DNA of 64,000 nucleotides, taken from NCBI RefSeq assembly GCF_021044755.1, contig NZ_JAJNOR010000002.1:151026-215025 (forward strand), written 5' to 3'. Numbering within the stretch: position 1 is the first letter of the stretch; each line of letters opens with the position of its first letter. Shown piece by piece: positions 41,346-50,490 of this stretch. A model generated the notes under the pieces. It saw only the letters and a list, made by a program, of their open reading frames with translations. It made no database searches and was not told the DNA's origin. The position numbers and the translations under genes were made by a program. The DNA comes from Lientehia hominis. GTDB lineage: Bacteria > Bacillota > Clostridia > Lachnospirales > Lachnospiraceae.

Positions 41346-42875
41346 CTATGCGTGAACTCCCAGTCTCATGACTCCTCTCATATCGATTATGGGACCGCCG
41401 GTCTTTTCAATATAGGCCCTCGTGATCGTCACTCGGCCGATATTGTCATCTTTTGGTATCTCGTACATGATATCCAGCATGTACTCCTCCAGGATCGCCC
41501 GAAGCGCTCTGGCGCCGGTATGCTTCTCCATCGCCTTTTCCGCAATAGCTTCCAGGGCTTCATCTTCAAACAAAAGCTGTACTTCATCCATCTGAAGAAG
41601 CTTTTCATATTGCTTCAGGATGGCGTTCCTTGGTTCTTTCAGGATACGTACCAAGAATTCCTTCGTCAGTGCCTCCAGAGATACCAAAACAGGAAGACGT
41701 CCCAAAAATTCCGGAATCATTCCAAATTTCCTCAGATCGTCGATCTCTGCCCTGCAGAGCAGGTTCTCCTCTTTATCGTATTTATCCTTGAGCTCCGCCT
41801 TAAAGCCTATGGAAGATTCTTTCGTCAGCCGCTCCTTGATGATCTCCTCCAGGTCAGGGAACGCTCCTCCGCAGATAAACAGGATGTTCGTCGTATTTAC
41901 CGTTGTCATCGGAACCATCGCATTTTTGCTGTTGGCCCCCACCGGCACTTCAACTTCACTTCCTTCCAGCATCTTCAGAAGCTCCTGCTGAACGGATTCT
42001 CCGCTGACGTCTCTTGTATTGGTGTTGCGTTTCTTAGCGATCTTATCAATCTCATCAATGTAGATAATCCCGCGCTCTGCCTTCTCCACATCGTTTCCGG
42101 CCGCCGCCAGGAGCTTGGAGACCACGCTCTCAATATCGTCCCCGATATATCCTGCTTCCGTAAGAGAGGTGGCGTCGGCTATGGCCAGAGGCACATCCAA
42201 AAGCTTCGCCAGCGTCTTTACCAGGTACGTTTTTCCACTTCCCGTAGGACCCAGGAGCAGCATGTTGGACTTTTCAATCTCCACGCCGTCGGCATTATCA
42301 GAGCCCACCCGCTTATAGTGATTGTACACCGCCACGGATATGGCCTTCTTCGCCTTTTCCTGCCCGACCACATACTCATCCAGCATCTTTTTAATTTTGT
42401 GGGGCGCCGGGATCACCTGACGGTCAAACTTCGGCTTCTCATCTTTGACTTTCCTTTTCTTCACCTTCTGATTTTTGGGAATTTCCCTCTCACCCAGGCC
42501 CAGATCCGCCAGATTTATGACGCCGACCCCCGGCATATTGGAAAGACCGGAAAGATCGAGACCTCCCTGTCCATTGCCGGGGATATTGACATTTACGCCG
42601 TACGGGGAACCATTTTTGTCAAAGGTATCAAAAGCTTTCTGCATACAATCAGAGCAGATTACGATGCCGCCGGGCATGGTGATCATTTTCCCGGCTTTGC
42701 TTTCCGGCCTATGGCACATACAGCATATCTTCTCATAATCGTCATCGTCGTCCTGAGCAGCTTTTTCCGCCGCCGCATCAGACACATCCTCTTTTTGAAT
42801 ATCCATATCGTTCTCTTCGGTAAATTCTGTTTCTATATTTTCATTCTCATTGTTTTTATTATACTCTTCTGACAT
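41346..42875 (-). CDS. clpX: ClpX-type AAA+ unfoldase, atypical long form
   Basis: A 509-residue protein, longer than common ClpX (about 410-435). An acidic N-terminal extension of about 48 residues precedes a zinc domain (cysteines 51, 54, 74 and 77), then a glycine- and leucine-rich linker (about 85-135), then the AAA+ core. The core has Walker A LLGPTGSGKTYL, Walker B GIIYIDEIDKIA, pore loop AGYIG (usually GYVG) and sensor 2 GARALRAILEEYMLD. An IGF-type loop (KESSIGFKAEL) that docks ClpP is kept. GAGGAG precedes ATG. It is not beside clpP but precedes an S8 protease. It may be a second ClpX of the genome. Confidence 0.92.
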   Translation of the reverse strand: MSEEYNKNNENENIETEFTEENDMDIQKEDVSDAAAEKAAQDDDDDYEKICCMCHRPESKAGKMITMPGGIVICSDCMQKAFDTFDKNGSPYGVNVNIPGNGQGGLDLSGLSNMPGVGVINLADLGLGEREIPKNQKVKKRKVKDEKPKFDRQVIPAPHKIKKMLDEYVVGQEKAKKAISVAVYNHYKRVGSDNADGVEIEKSNMLLLGPTGSGKTYLVKTLAKLLDVPLAIADATSLTEAGYIGDDIESVVSKLLAAAGNDVEKAERGIIYIDEIDKIAKKRNTNTRDVSGESVQQELLKMLEGSEVEVPVGANSKNAMVPMTTVNTTNILFICGGAFPDLEEIIKERLTKESSIGFKAELKDKYDKEENLLCRAEIDDLRKFGMIPEFLGRLPVLVSLEALTKEFLVRILKEPRNAILKQYEKLLQMDEVQLLFEDEALEAIAEKAMEKHTGARALRAILEEYMLDIMYEIPKDDNIGRVTITRAYIEKTGGPIIDMRGVMRLGVHA

Positions 42876-42901
42876 TTATCTCTCCTCTTTTCTCTTTCTC
42901 C

Positions 42902-42930
42902 ATTATATATGAGAACAATGGCACGGACAA
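42902..42930 (-). promoter_or_regulatory. promoter of the clpX-S8 operon
   Basis: On the minus strand TTGTCC (42925-42930), a 17-base spacer and TATAAT (42902-42907). The -35 is a fair match only. Confidence 0.7.
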
Positions 42931-42972
42931 GTAAACTTTTTATTAACCAAATATGAATAAATCCTATTAATC

Positions 42973-43001
42973 TGGACGCTGTCATCATACCGCAGTATAA
43001 T
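42973..43001 (+). promoter_or_regulatory. promoter of the methyltransferase gene
   Basis: TGGACG (42973-42978), a 17-base spacer and TATAAT (42996-43001), divergent from the clpX promoter. Confidence 0.68.
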
Positions 43002-43042
43002 AAAAAACACAAGAAAATATATTGGAACCGGAGGATATGGCC

Positions 43043-43795
43043 ATGAATATAAACTGGAATGCCGACAAATACACGGAACAGTTTGGATTTGTCCATCACT
43101 ATGGAGAAGACGTCTTGAAGCTCTTGGACCTGTCTCCCGGACAAACAGTCCTGGATCTCGGCTGCGGCAACGGCGCCCTCACGGAAAAGCTCGCCTTAGC
43201 AGGCGCAAAGGTCATTGGAATGGACGCTTCTGCAGAAATGTTAAAGACCGCAAAAGCACTTCATCCTGATCTGACCTTCTTGCAGGCGGATGCCACTGAC
43301 TTCTCCCTGGAAGAGCCGGCGGATGCAGTCTTCTCCAATGCCGTATTCCATTGGATCGACGATCAGGATGCCCTGCTCTCCTGTATCCGGAGGTCTTTAA
43401 AACCTGGGGGACAGCTGGTCTGTGAATTCGGAGGGCATGGGTGCGCCGAAACCATTCACGACGCCCTGGCAAATGCCTTTTCCCGCCGGGGAATCCCTTA
43501 TACAAATACCTTTTATTTTCCCACCATCGGAGAATATACGCCCAGACTGGAACGCCATGGCTTCCGGGCTGTATATGCTTCTCTTTTTGACCGCTTCACC
43601 CCTTTGAAGGGACCGGACGGCGTCGCCGACTGGATACGGATGTTTATAAAGGAATCGTTCCGCGGCCTTTCTCCGGAAACGGCCCGGGCTATTATCGAAG
43701 AAGCGGCCGACGAAACACGGCCGGTCCTTTTCCGTGACGGTGTATGGCACGCAGATTACGTCCGTATTCGCCTGAAGGCAGTGTGCGTTGCTTAG
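43043..43795 (+). CDS. class I SAM-dependent methyltransferase
   Basis: About 250 residues. The SAM-binding fold is clear: VLDLGCGNGALTEKLA (motif I), VIGMDASAEML, DLTFLQADATDFSL and DAVFSNAVFHWIDDQDALL. The layout, with HWI after motif IV and KPGGQLVCEFGG, resembles trans-aconitate 2-methyltransferase and related small-molecule methylases. The start at 43043 is set by GGAGG 8 bases upstream; a TTG at 43022 is possible but not needed. Single gene with its own promoter, ending before a strong terminator. Substrate unknown. Confidence 0.88.
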   Translation: MNINWNADKYTEQFGFVHHYGEDVLKLLDLSPGQTVLDLGCGNGALTEKLALAGAKVIGMDASAEMLKTAKALHPDLTFLQADATDFSLEEPADAVFSNAVFHWIDDQDALLSCIRRSLKPGGQLVCEFGGHGCAETIHDALANAFSRRGIPYTNTFYFPTIGEYTPRLERHGFRAVYASLFDRFTPLKGPDGVADWIRMFIKESFRGLSPETARAIIEEAADETRPVLFRDGVWHADYVRIRLKAVCVA

Positions 43796-43819
43796 CTCTG
43801 GACTCTAAGATTTTTTCAG

Positions 43820-43870
43820 AAAACAAAAACGCCCCGGGGACTATGTGGAGCTTTACTCCACATAGTCCCC
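43820..43870 (-). terminator. intrinsic terminator after htrA
   Basis: A perfect 15-bp stem (43836-43850 with 43856-43870) with a 5-base loop. On the minus strand it is followed by GGCG and a T-rich tract (43820-43830), so it ends the htrA transcript. On the plus strand it may also stop the methyltransferase transcript. Confidence 0.93.
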
Positions 43871-43896
43871 GGCGCATTGTCTTGTAATCTTATTTA

Positions 43897-45315
43897 CTAA
43901 TTCTGCCCTGGTATTTGAATATCCGGCTGCTGGGTATTCGGCTGCTGGCTGCTCTGACTCTGATAATCTTTCTTATATCCCAAAGCAACAGATATCTTCT
44001 GTTCCTGATACTCTCCATCCATAAGTCTTTGAACGGTCAGTTCCACAACGGTTCCTCCCGCATAATACGTAAGCTGCTCCTTCAGCTCATCCATCGTAGT
44101 AACTCCAGTTCCTTCAATAGCCGTAATGATATCTTTTTCCTTCAGGCCGGAGACGTAGGCCGGACCATTCTCCACAAGACCATATACGTATATGCCTTCA
44201 GGCATATTATAAACTTTAGCATTGGAAGCGTCCATCGCCACTCCCTCGATGCCCAGATAAGAAGCGTCGTCTTCTCCCACTGCTGTTCTTGTTTCCTTGG
44301 ACATCAAGTCGTTTATGATATCCTCTGCCTCTGAGATTGGGATAGCGAAGCCCATTCCTTCCACATCTTCACTGGAATATTTCGCGGAATTGATGCCGAC
44401 CACTTCACCGTTCATATTCAGAAGTGCGCCTCCGCTGTTGCCGGGATTGATGGCTGCGTCTGTCTGGAGAAGAGTCAGAGTCTTGCTGTCGATCGTCACA
44501 TCACGGCTCAGGGCGCTGACATGCCCGTAGGTCAGTGACTGTCCATATCCAAGGGCATTCCCGATGGCGATCACTTCATCGCCAACTCTCAGACTGTTGG
44601 AATCTCCCATCTTCGCGATCTTTATCGCATTCAGGGTATCGCTGCTCAGGGATTCAAGAGGAATTGAGATCACAGCCAGATCATTGCTTTCTGCTGTGCC
44701 CTTGACATTGGCATCCACTACACTGTCATCAATGAAAGTGACTTTAAGGGAGCTGGCTCCATCGATCACATGGTAATTCGTCAGTACGAGCAGCTCTTTG
44801 TCATTCTGTCCGATTATGATACCGGATCCGCTTCCAGTCACTTCCTGGCTGCCGCCACCGAAGAAGTAATTCCAGTCATTGTTCTGATAGATCTGCGTAT
44901 TGGTAATGGCAACAATAGACGGCATGGCGCTTTCCGCCACATCTGCTACCGAACCGGAGGAGCCTTCTCCTCCACTGTTGGTGCTGGTAGGAGTCGTCTC
45001 CGCTGTCGCCACCTTAGGTGTATTAGTCTGATTTGCCGCGTCAATGGCTTTCTGTATTTTATCTTCATAACCGCTCGCTTTCATCACACCAATGAAAGTT
45101 CCCGCGCCTGCTCCGCCGAGCATGACGCCGCAGAGGAGAAATACCCCCAGCTTCTTCCAGACATTTCCGCCTTTTTTCTTTTTCTTTTTTTCCGGTTTCT
45201 TTATGGTTTCCGGTTCAATGGGCTCTGTGGGAATATATGTGTAAACAGAGGACTGCTGATTCTCTTCTGAGCCATCTCCATACTGAAAACCGCCGTTTCC
45301 ATAATATTCACTCAT
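43897..45315 (-). CDS. htrA: HtrA/DegP-type S1C serine protease, membrane-anchored, with PDZ domain
   Basis: A 472-residue envelope quality-control protease. A cytosolic N-terminal tail with a run of lysines (KKPEKKKKKKGG) precedes one membrane helix (about residues 52-75), a flexible Ser/Thr/Gly linker, the protease domain and a C-terminal PDZ domain (about 355-445). The triad is visible: histidine in VLTNYHVIDG, aspartate in ESNDLAVIS and serine in NPGNSGGALLN. The catalytic domain faces outside. AAAGGAAA precedes ATG. Single gene followed by a strong terminator. Which clostridial htrA paralogue it is cannot be told. Confidence 0.94.
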   Translation of the reverse strand: MSEYYGNGGFQYGDGSEENQQSSVYTYIPTEPIEPETIKKPEKKKKKKGGNVWKKLGVFLLCGVMLGGAGAGTFIGVMKASGYEDKIQKAIDAANQTNTPKVATAETTPTSTNSGGEGSSGSVADVAESAMPSIVAITNTQIYQNNDWNYFFGGGSQEVTGSGSGIIIGQNDKELLVLTNYHVIDGASSLKVTFIDDSVVDANVKGTAESNDLAVISIPLESLSSDTLNAIKIAKMGDSNSLRVGDEVIAIGNALGYGQSLTYGHVSALSRDVTIDSKTLTLLQTDAAINPGNSGGALLNMNGEVVGINSAKYSSEDVEGMGFAIPISEAEDIINDLMSKETRTAVGEDDASYLGIEGVAMDASNAKVYNMPEGIYVYGLVENGPAYVSGLKEKDIITAIEGTGVTTMDELKEQLTYYAGGTVVELTVQRLMDGEYQEQKISVALGYKKDYQSQSSQQPNTQQPDIQIPGQN

Positions 45316-45445
45316 ATTATCATTTCCTTTCTTCTTAGTTATTTTATCTTGACTCTGTGTTGATTTCTTTTATGACCATAGAATAACAGTTAATTGTGAT
45401 AAAACTGTGTTATCCCCGTGAAAAAATTTTGTATTTGCCGCAGCA

Positions 45446-45475
45446 TAAAAGCGGCCGCAGATCTGCAGCCGCTTT
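45446..45475 (-). terminator. terminator after the LCP gene
   Basis: On the minus strand AAAGCGGC (45468-45475) pairs with GCCGCTTT (45448-45455), with further pairing of the inner CTGCAG region, followed by TTTTATG. The T-run is short. Confidence 0.65.
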
Positions 45476-45499
45476 AACATACATCTATTTCAATTTTCT

Positions 45500-47023
45500 T
45501 TAATCATTTCTGTCACTCAGACCATATCCCGTCTGGGATTCAATCTTATTGCTGATCTGCTTTACGGTCTCAGAAGGTGTATAGGTGGTATCTCCAAACA
45601 AATCGCTATGAAGCTGTACTACATCCTCTGCAAGACCCAACGGAACCTTAACCGACGCGCTGCCCACCAAAGCATCGACCTGGTGATAAGGGAACGCGAT
45701 GTTCTGGGTAATCTGATAGTCATTGGCGCTGCCCGCCAGAGAAATCACCTGAGCTAAGGTAAGATTTGTACTCACCTCCGGAAATACTGTCTCACAAATC
45801 TTCAATAACGTAGTAGGTCCCGCCTTCTTTGCCTGTTCCAGCATCAGCCCGACTACCTGGCGCTGACGGTCTGCACGTCCGTCATCACCGCCATTATTGT
45901 GCCGGATTCGGCAGAAAGCCACAGCCTGGATACCATCCAGATGCTGATATCCGGATTCCTTCAAATGATGAGAACCTCGTCCTGTGGATTCCACCGTCTC
46001 TGTAATATAACCGTTAATCTCTCCCATCATGCTCTCCGGCACATCAATTTCGATGCCTCCCAGATGATCGATGGCCAAGGAGACCGCATACCAGTTCACC
46101 GTCACATAATCAGTAATCTGAAGATCCAAATTTTTATTCAACGCTTTGAGCGCGTTCTCCGCGCCGCCCGTATGATAGGCGTTATTGGCCTTGGCAAATT
46201 TATCCTCATTGCCTGTGGTGGCATCCGGAACATTCCAATACGTATCACGAAGAACCGACGCCAGCTTTACTTCTTTCGTGGCATTGTTCACGTTGATTAT
46301 CATGATAACATCGCTTCGACCTGTTTCCATATTTCTGGTATCAACACCAAATACGGCAATCGTGGAAAAACCTTCCATACTCTCTATTACATTCTGCGAC
46401 AGATCATTGACGTGGACATCTTTTTTTCCAAAAGAAGCCTTTTGAATCAAGTCCCATTTGGATAATACAAATAGACAGGCAAGTACAAGACAGAGTAAAA
46501 TACCTTCCACAGCAAATAAAATCTTCCTGGTACGACGTTTTCTTTTTGTCTTAGCAGAAAGCTGTTTTTTCCCTTTTTTCCCAACCGCCTCATCTACCGG
46601 CCTCTGACGCTTCCTGGCAGACATATCGGAATAATAACTGTCTGTTTCACTCCGTCTGGCAGACGAATAACTTCTGTCATAGGGATCAATTCCTACGGGT
46701 CTGGTCGTCCTGGATGGCTGTCTCACTCCGGCGGCAGAAGCGCTCCTTCCCGCGTTGCTTCCCTGAGGAGCACGCCTGGCTGAACCAGAAGACCTGGATG
46801 ATGTACGGCTTCCATTCCCCTGAGCAGTTCTCCTCTGATCACTCCCATAGGACTGAGAACATCTTCTGGCATAGCTGTCTTGTTCGCCTGTGGAACGGCT
46901 CTGCTGCTGAGAAGAATTCCTTCTCCTCTGAGAGGTCATCTCCGCATCGGGGCGGGTCCTTTTCCTTTGTTCCAGTTCCCGTCTGCGTTTTTCATATTCA
47001 TAATCTTCGTCTCTGTACTTCAT
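45500..47023 (-). CDS. LytR-CpsA-Psr (LCP) family wall-polymer ligase
   Basis: A 507-residue protein. A long basic, disordered cytosolic tail (about 1-165, rich in R, S and Q) precedes one membrane helix (about 167-190), then the extracellular LCP domain (about 215-390): STIAVFGVDTRNMETGRSDVIMIINVN, SVLRDTYWNVPD, NNAYHTGGAENALKALN, LGGIEIDVPE and AFCRIRHNNGGDDGRADRQRQVV are all LCP signatures with the arginines that bind the polyprenyl pyrophosphate. It transfers polysaccharides from lipid carriers to peptidoglycan. It follows the priming sugar transferase by 32 bases, so the two are cotranscribed. Confidence 0.93.
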   Translation of the reverse strand: MKYRDEDYEYEKRRRELEQRKRTRPDAEMTSQRRRNSSQQQSRSTGEQDSYARRCSQSYGSDQRRTAQGNGSRTSSRSSGSARRAPQGSNAGRSASAAGVRQPSRTTRPVGIDPYDRSYSSARRSETDSYYSDMSARKRQRPVDEAVGKKGKKQLSAKTKRKRRTRKILFAVEGILLCLVLACLFVLSKWDLIQKASFGKKDVHVNDLSQNVIESMEGFSTIAVFGVDTRNMETGRSDVIMIINVNNATKEVKLASVLRDTYWNVPDATTGNEDKFAKANNAYHTGGAENALKALNKNLDLQITDYVTVNWYAVSLAIDHLGGIEIDVPESMMGEINGYITETVESTGRGSHHLKESGYQHLDGIQAVAFCRIRHNNGGDDGRADRQRQVVGLMLEQAKKAGPTTLLKICETVFPEVSTNLTLAQVISLAGSANDYQITQNIAFPYHQVDALVGSASVKVPLGLAEDVVQLHSDLFGDTTYTPSETVKQISNKIESQTGYGLSDRND

Positions 47024-47055
47024 CCTTTATTTCCTTTCCGCACGTGTATCCACTC

Positions 47056-48456
47056 TTAATATGCGTTCTTGTTGACGAACCCTCTAAAAAACGTCAGAAA
47101 AATAATTTTAAAATCCAGTCCTAAACTCCAGTTTTCTATATAATATAAATCATATTCAATCCGCTTGGTAATCGACGTGTCGCCCCGGTACCCATTTACC
47201 TGCGCCCAGCCGGTCAGACCCGGCCGCACCTGATGCTTGACCATATATCTGGGAATCTCCTCACGGAACTTTTCCACAAAGTGAGGGCGCTCCGGCCTCG
47301 GTCCCACAAGGCTCATATCTCCTTTGACGATATTCCAAAGCTGCGGCAGCTCATCAATACTCGTTTTCCTGATGAATCTTCCTATGGGGGTAACACGGGG
47401 ATCGCCTTTTGTTGTCCAGGCTGTCTTCTCATCCGTAGGCTTTTGTACCTCCATGGAACGGAACTTATACATTTTAAAAGACCTGTTATGAAGGCCAACC
47501 CGCTCTTGACTGAAAATCACCGGACCGGAAGATGTCAGCTTTACCGCTATCGCTACCACCAGCATGACCGGCGAGAATAAAATCAGAGCAAAGGTCCCTC
47601 CCAGAATATCCATGGTCCGCTTCAATGCCGCGTTGAAAGAATCCGTAAGCGGAACATTGCGGATATTGATCACGGGCAGTCCCAGTAAATCTTCTGTATA
47701 CGGTTTAGTTGGTATAACCTTATTGTAATCCGGAATGAATTTCGTATGCACGCCGGATTTCTCGCAGGCATTTACAATCCGTTCCAATTTATCGTATTCA
47801 TTGATGCTGAGTGTAATAGCAATTTCATCCAGTCGGTTCATTGGAAGAATTTCATCCAAATTCGCGATATGCCCCAGCACGCGAACCCCTTTATATTCGG
47901 TCCCTCGTTCTGCATGATCATCCAGAACACCGCGGATGATATAGCCCCAGTCGGGGTTTGCAAGAACTCTGTCAATATATCCCTGAGCCGCCCGGCTGTA
48001 ACCGATCAGCAGCACATGTTTCTGATTATATCCCTTTCTTCGGAATGAGCGTAAAATACTTCTAAGCGCCAGGCGGAAGACCGCCTCGAATACAAAATTA
48101 AACCCGATAAACAAGAAAACCATCGGCCGCGAAAAGTGCTGAAGCCGTTCCTTTGCCAAATACAGAACCAAAGTGATTGTCAGAAGCCCAGCCAAATTCG
48201 CTTTTAATACATTAAAAAGCTCAAGGCGCCTGCCCATGACCCGCATCGGTTCATATAAGTGAAAGAACCAATATAACCCTAAACCTCCGGGTACGATAAA
48301 AAACAAAGCGCTGAAATAAACTCCTTTAGGAATCCCGGGATACTTTCCCATATACCCGAAAATCAGCCAATATGCTATAAGATAGGAAATAACTATGATA
48401 ACGGCATCGATCACCACATGAATGCGGTTCAAATGCTTTTGATTGTCTTTAATCAA
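47056..48456 (-). CDS. polyprenyl-phosphate sugar phosphotransferase (WcaJ/CpsE type)
   Basis: A 466-residue membrane enzyme that starts surface-polysaccharide repeat units by moving a sugar phosphate to undecaprenyl phosphate. The N-terminal half has four to five membrane helices and a nucleotide-binding-like domain (HVLLIGYSRAAQGYIDRV). The C-terminal catalytic domain has a helix near KRTMDILGGTFALILFSPVM, then QERVGLHNRSFKMYKFRSM, GRFIRKTSIDELPQLWN, SLVGPRPERPHF and RPGLTGWAQVNGYRG. The start is TTG at 48456 with GAGG upstream. The transferred sugar is probably glucose or galactose but cannot be read off. Confidence 0.93.
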   Translation of the reverse strand: MIKDNQKHLNRIHVVIDAVIIVISYLIAYWLIFGYMGKYPGIPKGVYFSALFFIVPGGLGLYWFFHLYEPMRVMGRRLELFNVLKANLAGLLTITLVLYLAKERLQHFSRPMVFLFIGFNFVFEAVFRLALRSILRSFRRKGYNQKHVLLIGYSRAAQGYIDRVLANPDWGYIIRGVLDDHAERGTEYKGVRVLGHIANLDEILPMNRLDEIAITLSINEYDKLERIVNACEKSGVHTKFIPDYNKVIPTKPYTEDLLGLPVINIRNVPLTDSFNAALKRTMDILGGTFALILFSPVMLVVAIAVKLTSSGPVIFSQERVGLHNRSFKMYKFRSMEVQKPTDEKTAWTTKGDPRVTPIGRFIRKTSIDELPQLWNIVKGDMSLVGPRPERPHFVEKFREEIPRYMVKHQVRPGLTGWAQVNGYRGDTSITKRIEYDLYYIENWSLGLDFKIIFLTFFRGFVNKNAY

Positions 48457-48553
48457 GGTGCCTCACCTATATGACCTTCCCCGATAATACAGTGTCACCC
48501 GCCAAAATCCCCCATAAAAATAAAGGAAAAGACATTGGTATTTATCGTTTTAT

Positions 48554-48582
48554 ATCATACATTATCTGTCATCAAAGGGCAA
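48554..48582 (-). promoter_or_regulatory. promoter of the priming transferase-LCP operon
   Basis: On the minus strand TTGCCC (48577-48582), a 17-base spacer and TATGAT (48554-48559). Confidence 0.7.
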
Positions 48583-48635
48583 CAGAAAAATTAAGAACTA
48601 TTCTTAATGTTTTCTTAACCGGCGGCATGCGACGG

Positions 48636-49628
48636 TCATTTCCCTGCAGGTTTTATAAGCTTCCTATAGAGGAATTCATAAACATAAAGAAAGGTTCCGG
48701 CGATCAGCCTTGCCTGGATGCAGAAATAGTTCCATAAATGCCTGAAGGAAAACGGTACTTTCCTGCATTCCTTTCTGGTGGACCAGCCTTCGCGGAGGCC
48801 TTCTTTATAGTCTTCTCCAAATCCAATTTTTTTAAAAAACCGCATTTTTATCAGGCAGCCGATAAAAAGTGTCGGAAAATTTAATACAAGCTGAAGGACC
48901 GGCATATTCTTGTAATTCAGATATACATTGTTACGCGCCGCCAGCCTGACCTTAAATTTGTTATATTTAGATCCGCTGGTTCCACTTCCCACATGCTCCA
49001 CCTCAGCATCCGGGCAGTACAAATTCTGCCAACCAAAAATCCTGGCTCTATATCCTACATCCAGATCTTCCAGATACGCGAAATGTTTCTCATCAAAATA
49101 GCCGATTTTCTCAAATACGCTGCGCCGGTAGATTGCCGCTCCCGCACAGGAAGAAAACACCCTTGCCGGTTTCCGGTAGCGTTCCGTGTAATGCGCCACT
49201 CCGCGCTGAAAAGCCCAGCCCAGAATGGTGTATTGATCGCCGGCATCATCCATAAGCTCCGGGTGATACATTTGAATCATTTTTGCACTGGCCGAAAAAG
49301 CCTCCGGATGCTCGTCCATAATCCGGACTAACTCCTCCACATATCCAGGCCGTACTTTTGTGTCATTATTAAGCAGAATCACATATGGAGACTCTGCAGC
49401 CCGTATCCCTTCGTTCACCGCCCGGCTGAACCCATAGTTTTTTTCCAAAACTATAATCTCAAGATCTGGATAGTGTTTCCTGATATACTCCAGACTTCCA
49501 TCCGTAGACCCATTATCCACCAGCAATACCTTAAAGTCTGGATTATCCTGCTTTTCCAATGCCGCCATGCAGTCTTCCATAAACTTTTTTCCATTATAAT
49601 TGGGGATGATAATTGTCACTTTTTCCAT
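48636..49628 (-). CDS. GT2-family glycosyltransferase (rhamnosyltransferase-like)
   Basis: About 330 residues. The GT-A fold is clear from the start: VTIIIPNYNGKKFMEDCMAAL, VLLVDNGSTDGSLEYI, RAAESPYVILLNNDTKV (the metal-binding aspartate region), FSSCAGAAIYRRSVFEKIGYFDEKHFAYLEDLDVGYR. A C-terminal hydrophobic helix follows (LQLVLNFPTLFIGCLI). The layout resembles WbbL-type rhamnosyltransferases, which fits dTDP-rhamnose genes in the window. The start is not fixed: the last ATG (49628) begins the fold, while 49646 is also open. Acts on lipid-linked sugars at the inner face of the membrane. Confidence 0.9.
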   Translation of the reverse strand: MEKVTIIIPNYNGKKFMEDCMAALEKQDNPDFKVLLVDNGSTDGSLEYIRKHYPDLEIIVLEKNYGFSRAVNEGIRAAESPYVILLNNDTKVRPGYVEELVRIMDEHPEAFSASAKMIQMYHPELMDDAGDQYTILGWAFQRGVAHYTERYRKPARVFSSCAGAAIYRRSVFEKIGYFDEKHFAYLEDLDVGYRARIFGWQNLYCPDAEVEHVGSGTSGSKYNKFKVRLAARNNVYLNYKNMPVLQLVLNFPTLFIGCLIKMRFFKKIGFGEDYKEGLREGWSTRKECRKVPFSFRHLWNYFCIQARLIAGTFLYVYEFLYRKLIKPAGK

Positions 49629-49865
49629 ATTAAACCGCATCTCCATTTCAGTATCAAAGGCTTATAGAAAGGGCCGTCAATTAAGCAGCTCATCCATTAT
49701 AGCGGAAAAGAGGGAAAAATGCAAGTTCTGCGAATCCTGCCGGCTTTTTCCCTTTCTTTGTTACAATTTGTCGACCATTTAGTCTATACATTTACAGCAT
49801 TTTCCATTATACTGGGGATGGACCTTTGCATCCAGAATGATAATAAAAATGGGGGTAGTAATACA

Positions 49866-50012
49866 ATGAAAAAGGTTCCCAGGACTGACAAGTCACTGCG
49901 GTTAAAGGTATCTACACTGGAAGCAGAAAACGAACAGCTCTATCAGATTATTGAACAGTTGAACACCACGTTGCAAAAGCTTATTACTGTTTACATAAAG
50001 CCGAAGCAATAA
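49866..50012 (+). CDS. small coiled-coil protein
   Basis: A 48-residue, charged protein (KKVPRTDKSLRLK then VSTLEAENEQLYQIIEQLN) with a heptad pattern over residues 14-40, so a short coiled coil. GGGGGT lies 7-8 bases before the ATG. It precedes an XRE regulator gene by 16 bases and is probably cotranscribed with it; a possible promoter is TATACA and TATACT (17-base spacer) just upstream, near 49786-49814. A partner or dimerisation element of the regulator is one guess; no family is recognised. Confidence 0.6.
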   Translation: MKKVPRTDKSLRLKVSTLEAENEQLYQIIEQLNTTLQKLITVYIKPKQ

Positions 50013-50028
50013 TCGGGGAGGATGTTTC

Positions 50029-50427
50029 ATGAAGCCGTACAATACGAAAGAAGATGCGGAAGCAATCGGCCGGAGAATCCGCGCTATCCGTAAGTCAGAA
50101 GGACTGACACAAGAAAAGCTCAGTGAGATACTGAGCGTCGGGGTGGGACATATGGGAAAAGCAGAGCGCGGAAAAGAAACTCTGTCCACAAACGTCCTGA
50201 TAAAAATTTGTTTACAATTTCATGTTTCCCTGGATGAGCTGATATTGGGCATCCGGCCAAAATCAGAAGCTCCGGAACAAACACCGCTTATATATAAAAG
50301 CGGAATTCCGGAGCTGCTGGAAGGATGCGATGAAAAGGAACAAATATATTGTCGTAAGCTTATAATCCAAACATTAGAATTCATAAGAGCAAAAAAAGTT
50401 TTATTTACATCTGATCCAAACTTATAA
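50029..50427 (+). CDS. XRE-family helix-turn-helix regulator
   Basis: A 132-residue protein. The helix-turn-helix domain (about residues 10-68) reads IGRRIRAIRKSEGLTQEKLSEIL then VGHMGKAERGKETLSTNVLIKICLQFHVSLDEL. A short C-terminal helical part (about 85-125) follows. AGGATG-like ribosome bases lie before the ATG, with the small coiled-coil gene 16 bases upstream and a bidirectional terminator after. It sits among surface polysaccharide genes and could control them; its target is unknown. Confidence 0.88.
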   Translation: MKPYNTKEDAEAIGRRIRAIRKSEGLTQEKLSEILSVGVGHMGKAERGKETLSTNVLIKICLQFHVSLDELILGIRPKSEAPEQTPLIYKSGIPELLEGCDEKEQIYCRKLIIQTLEFIRAKKVLFTSDPNL

Positions 50428-50437
50428 CATGAGAATC

Positions 50438-50479
50438 TAAAAATCCAGGCCATTTTCGACTTTTTGACCTGGATTTTTA
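50438..50479. terminator. bidirectional terminator
   Basis: An 11-bp stem (50439-50449 with 50468-50478, AAAAATCCAGG and its complement) with an 18-base loop. T-rich on both strands, between the XRE gene and the converging glycosyltransferase. Confidence 0.9.
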
Positions 50480-50490
50480 GTATTTCAATT

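Noticed and set aside
41199..42872. A 557-codon open frame on the plus strand opposite clpX
   Set aside because: ClpX on the minus strand is complete with zinc, Walker and sensor motifs; the antisense frame resembles no protein.
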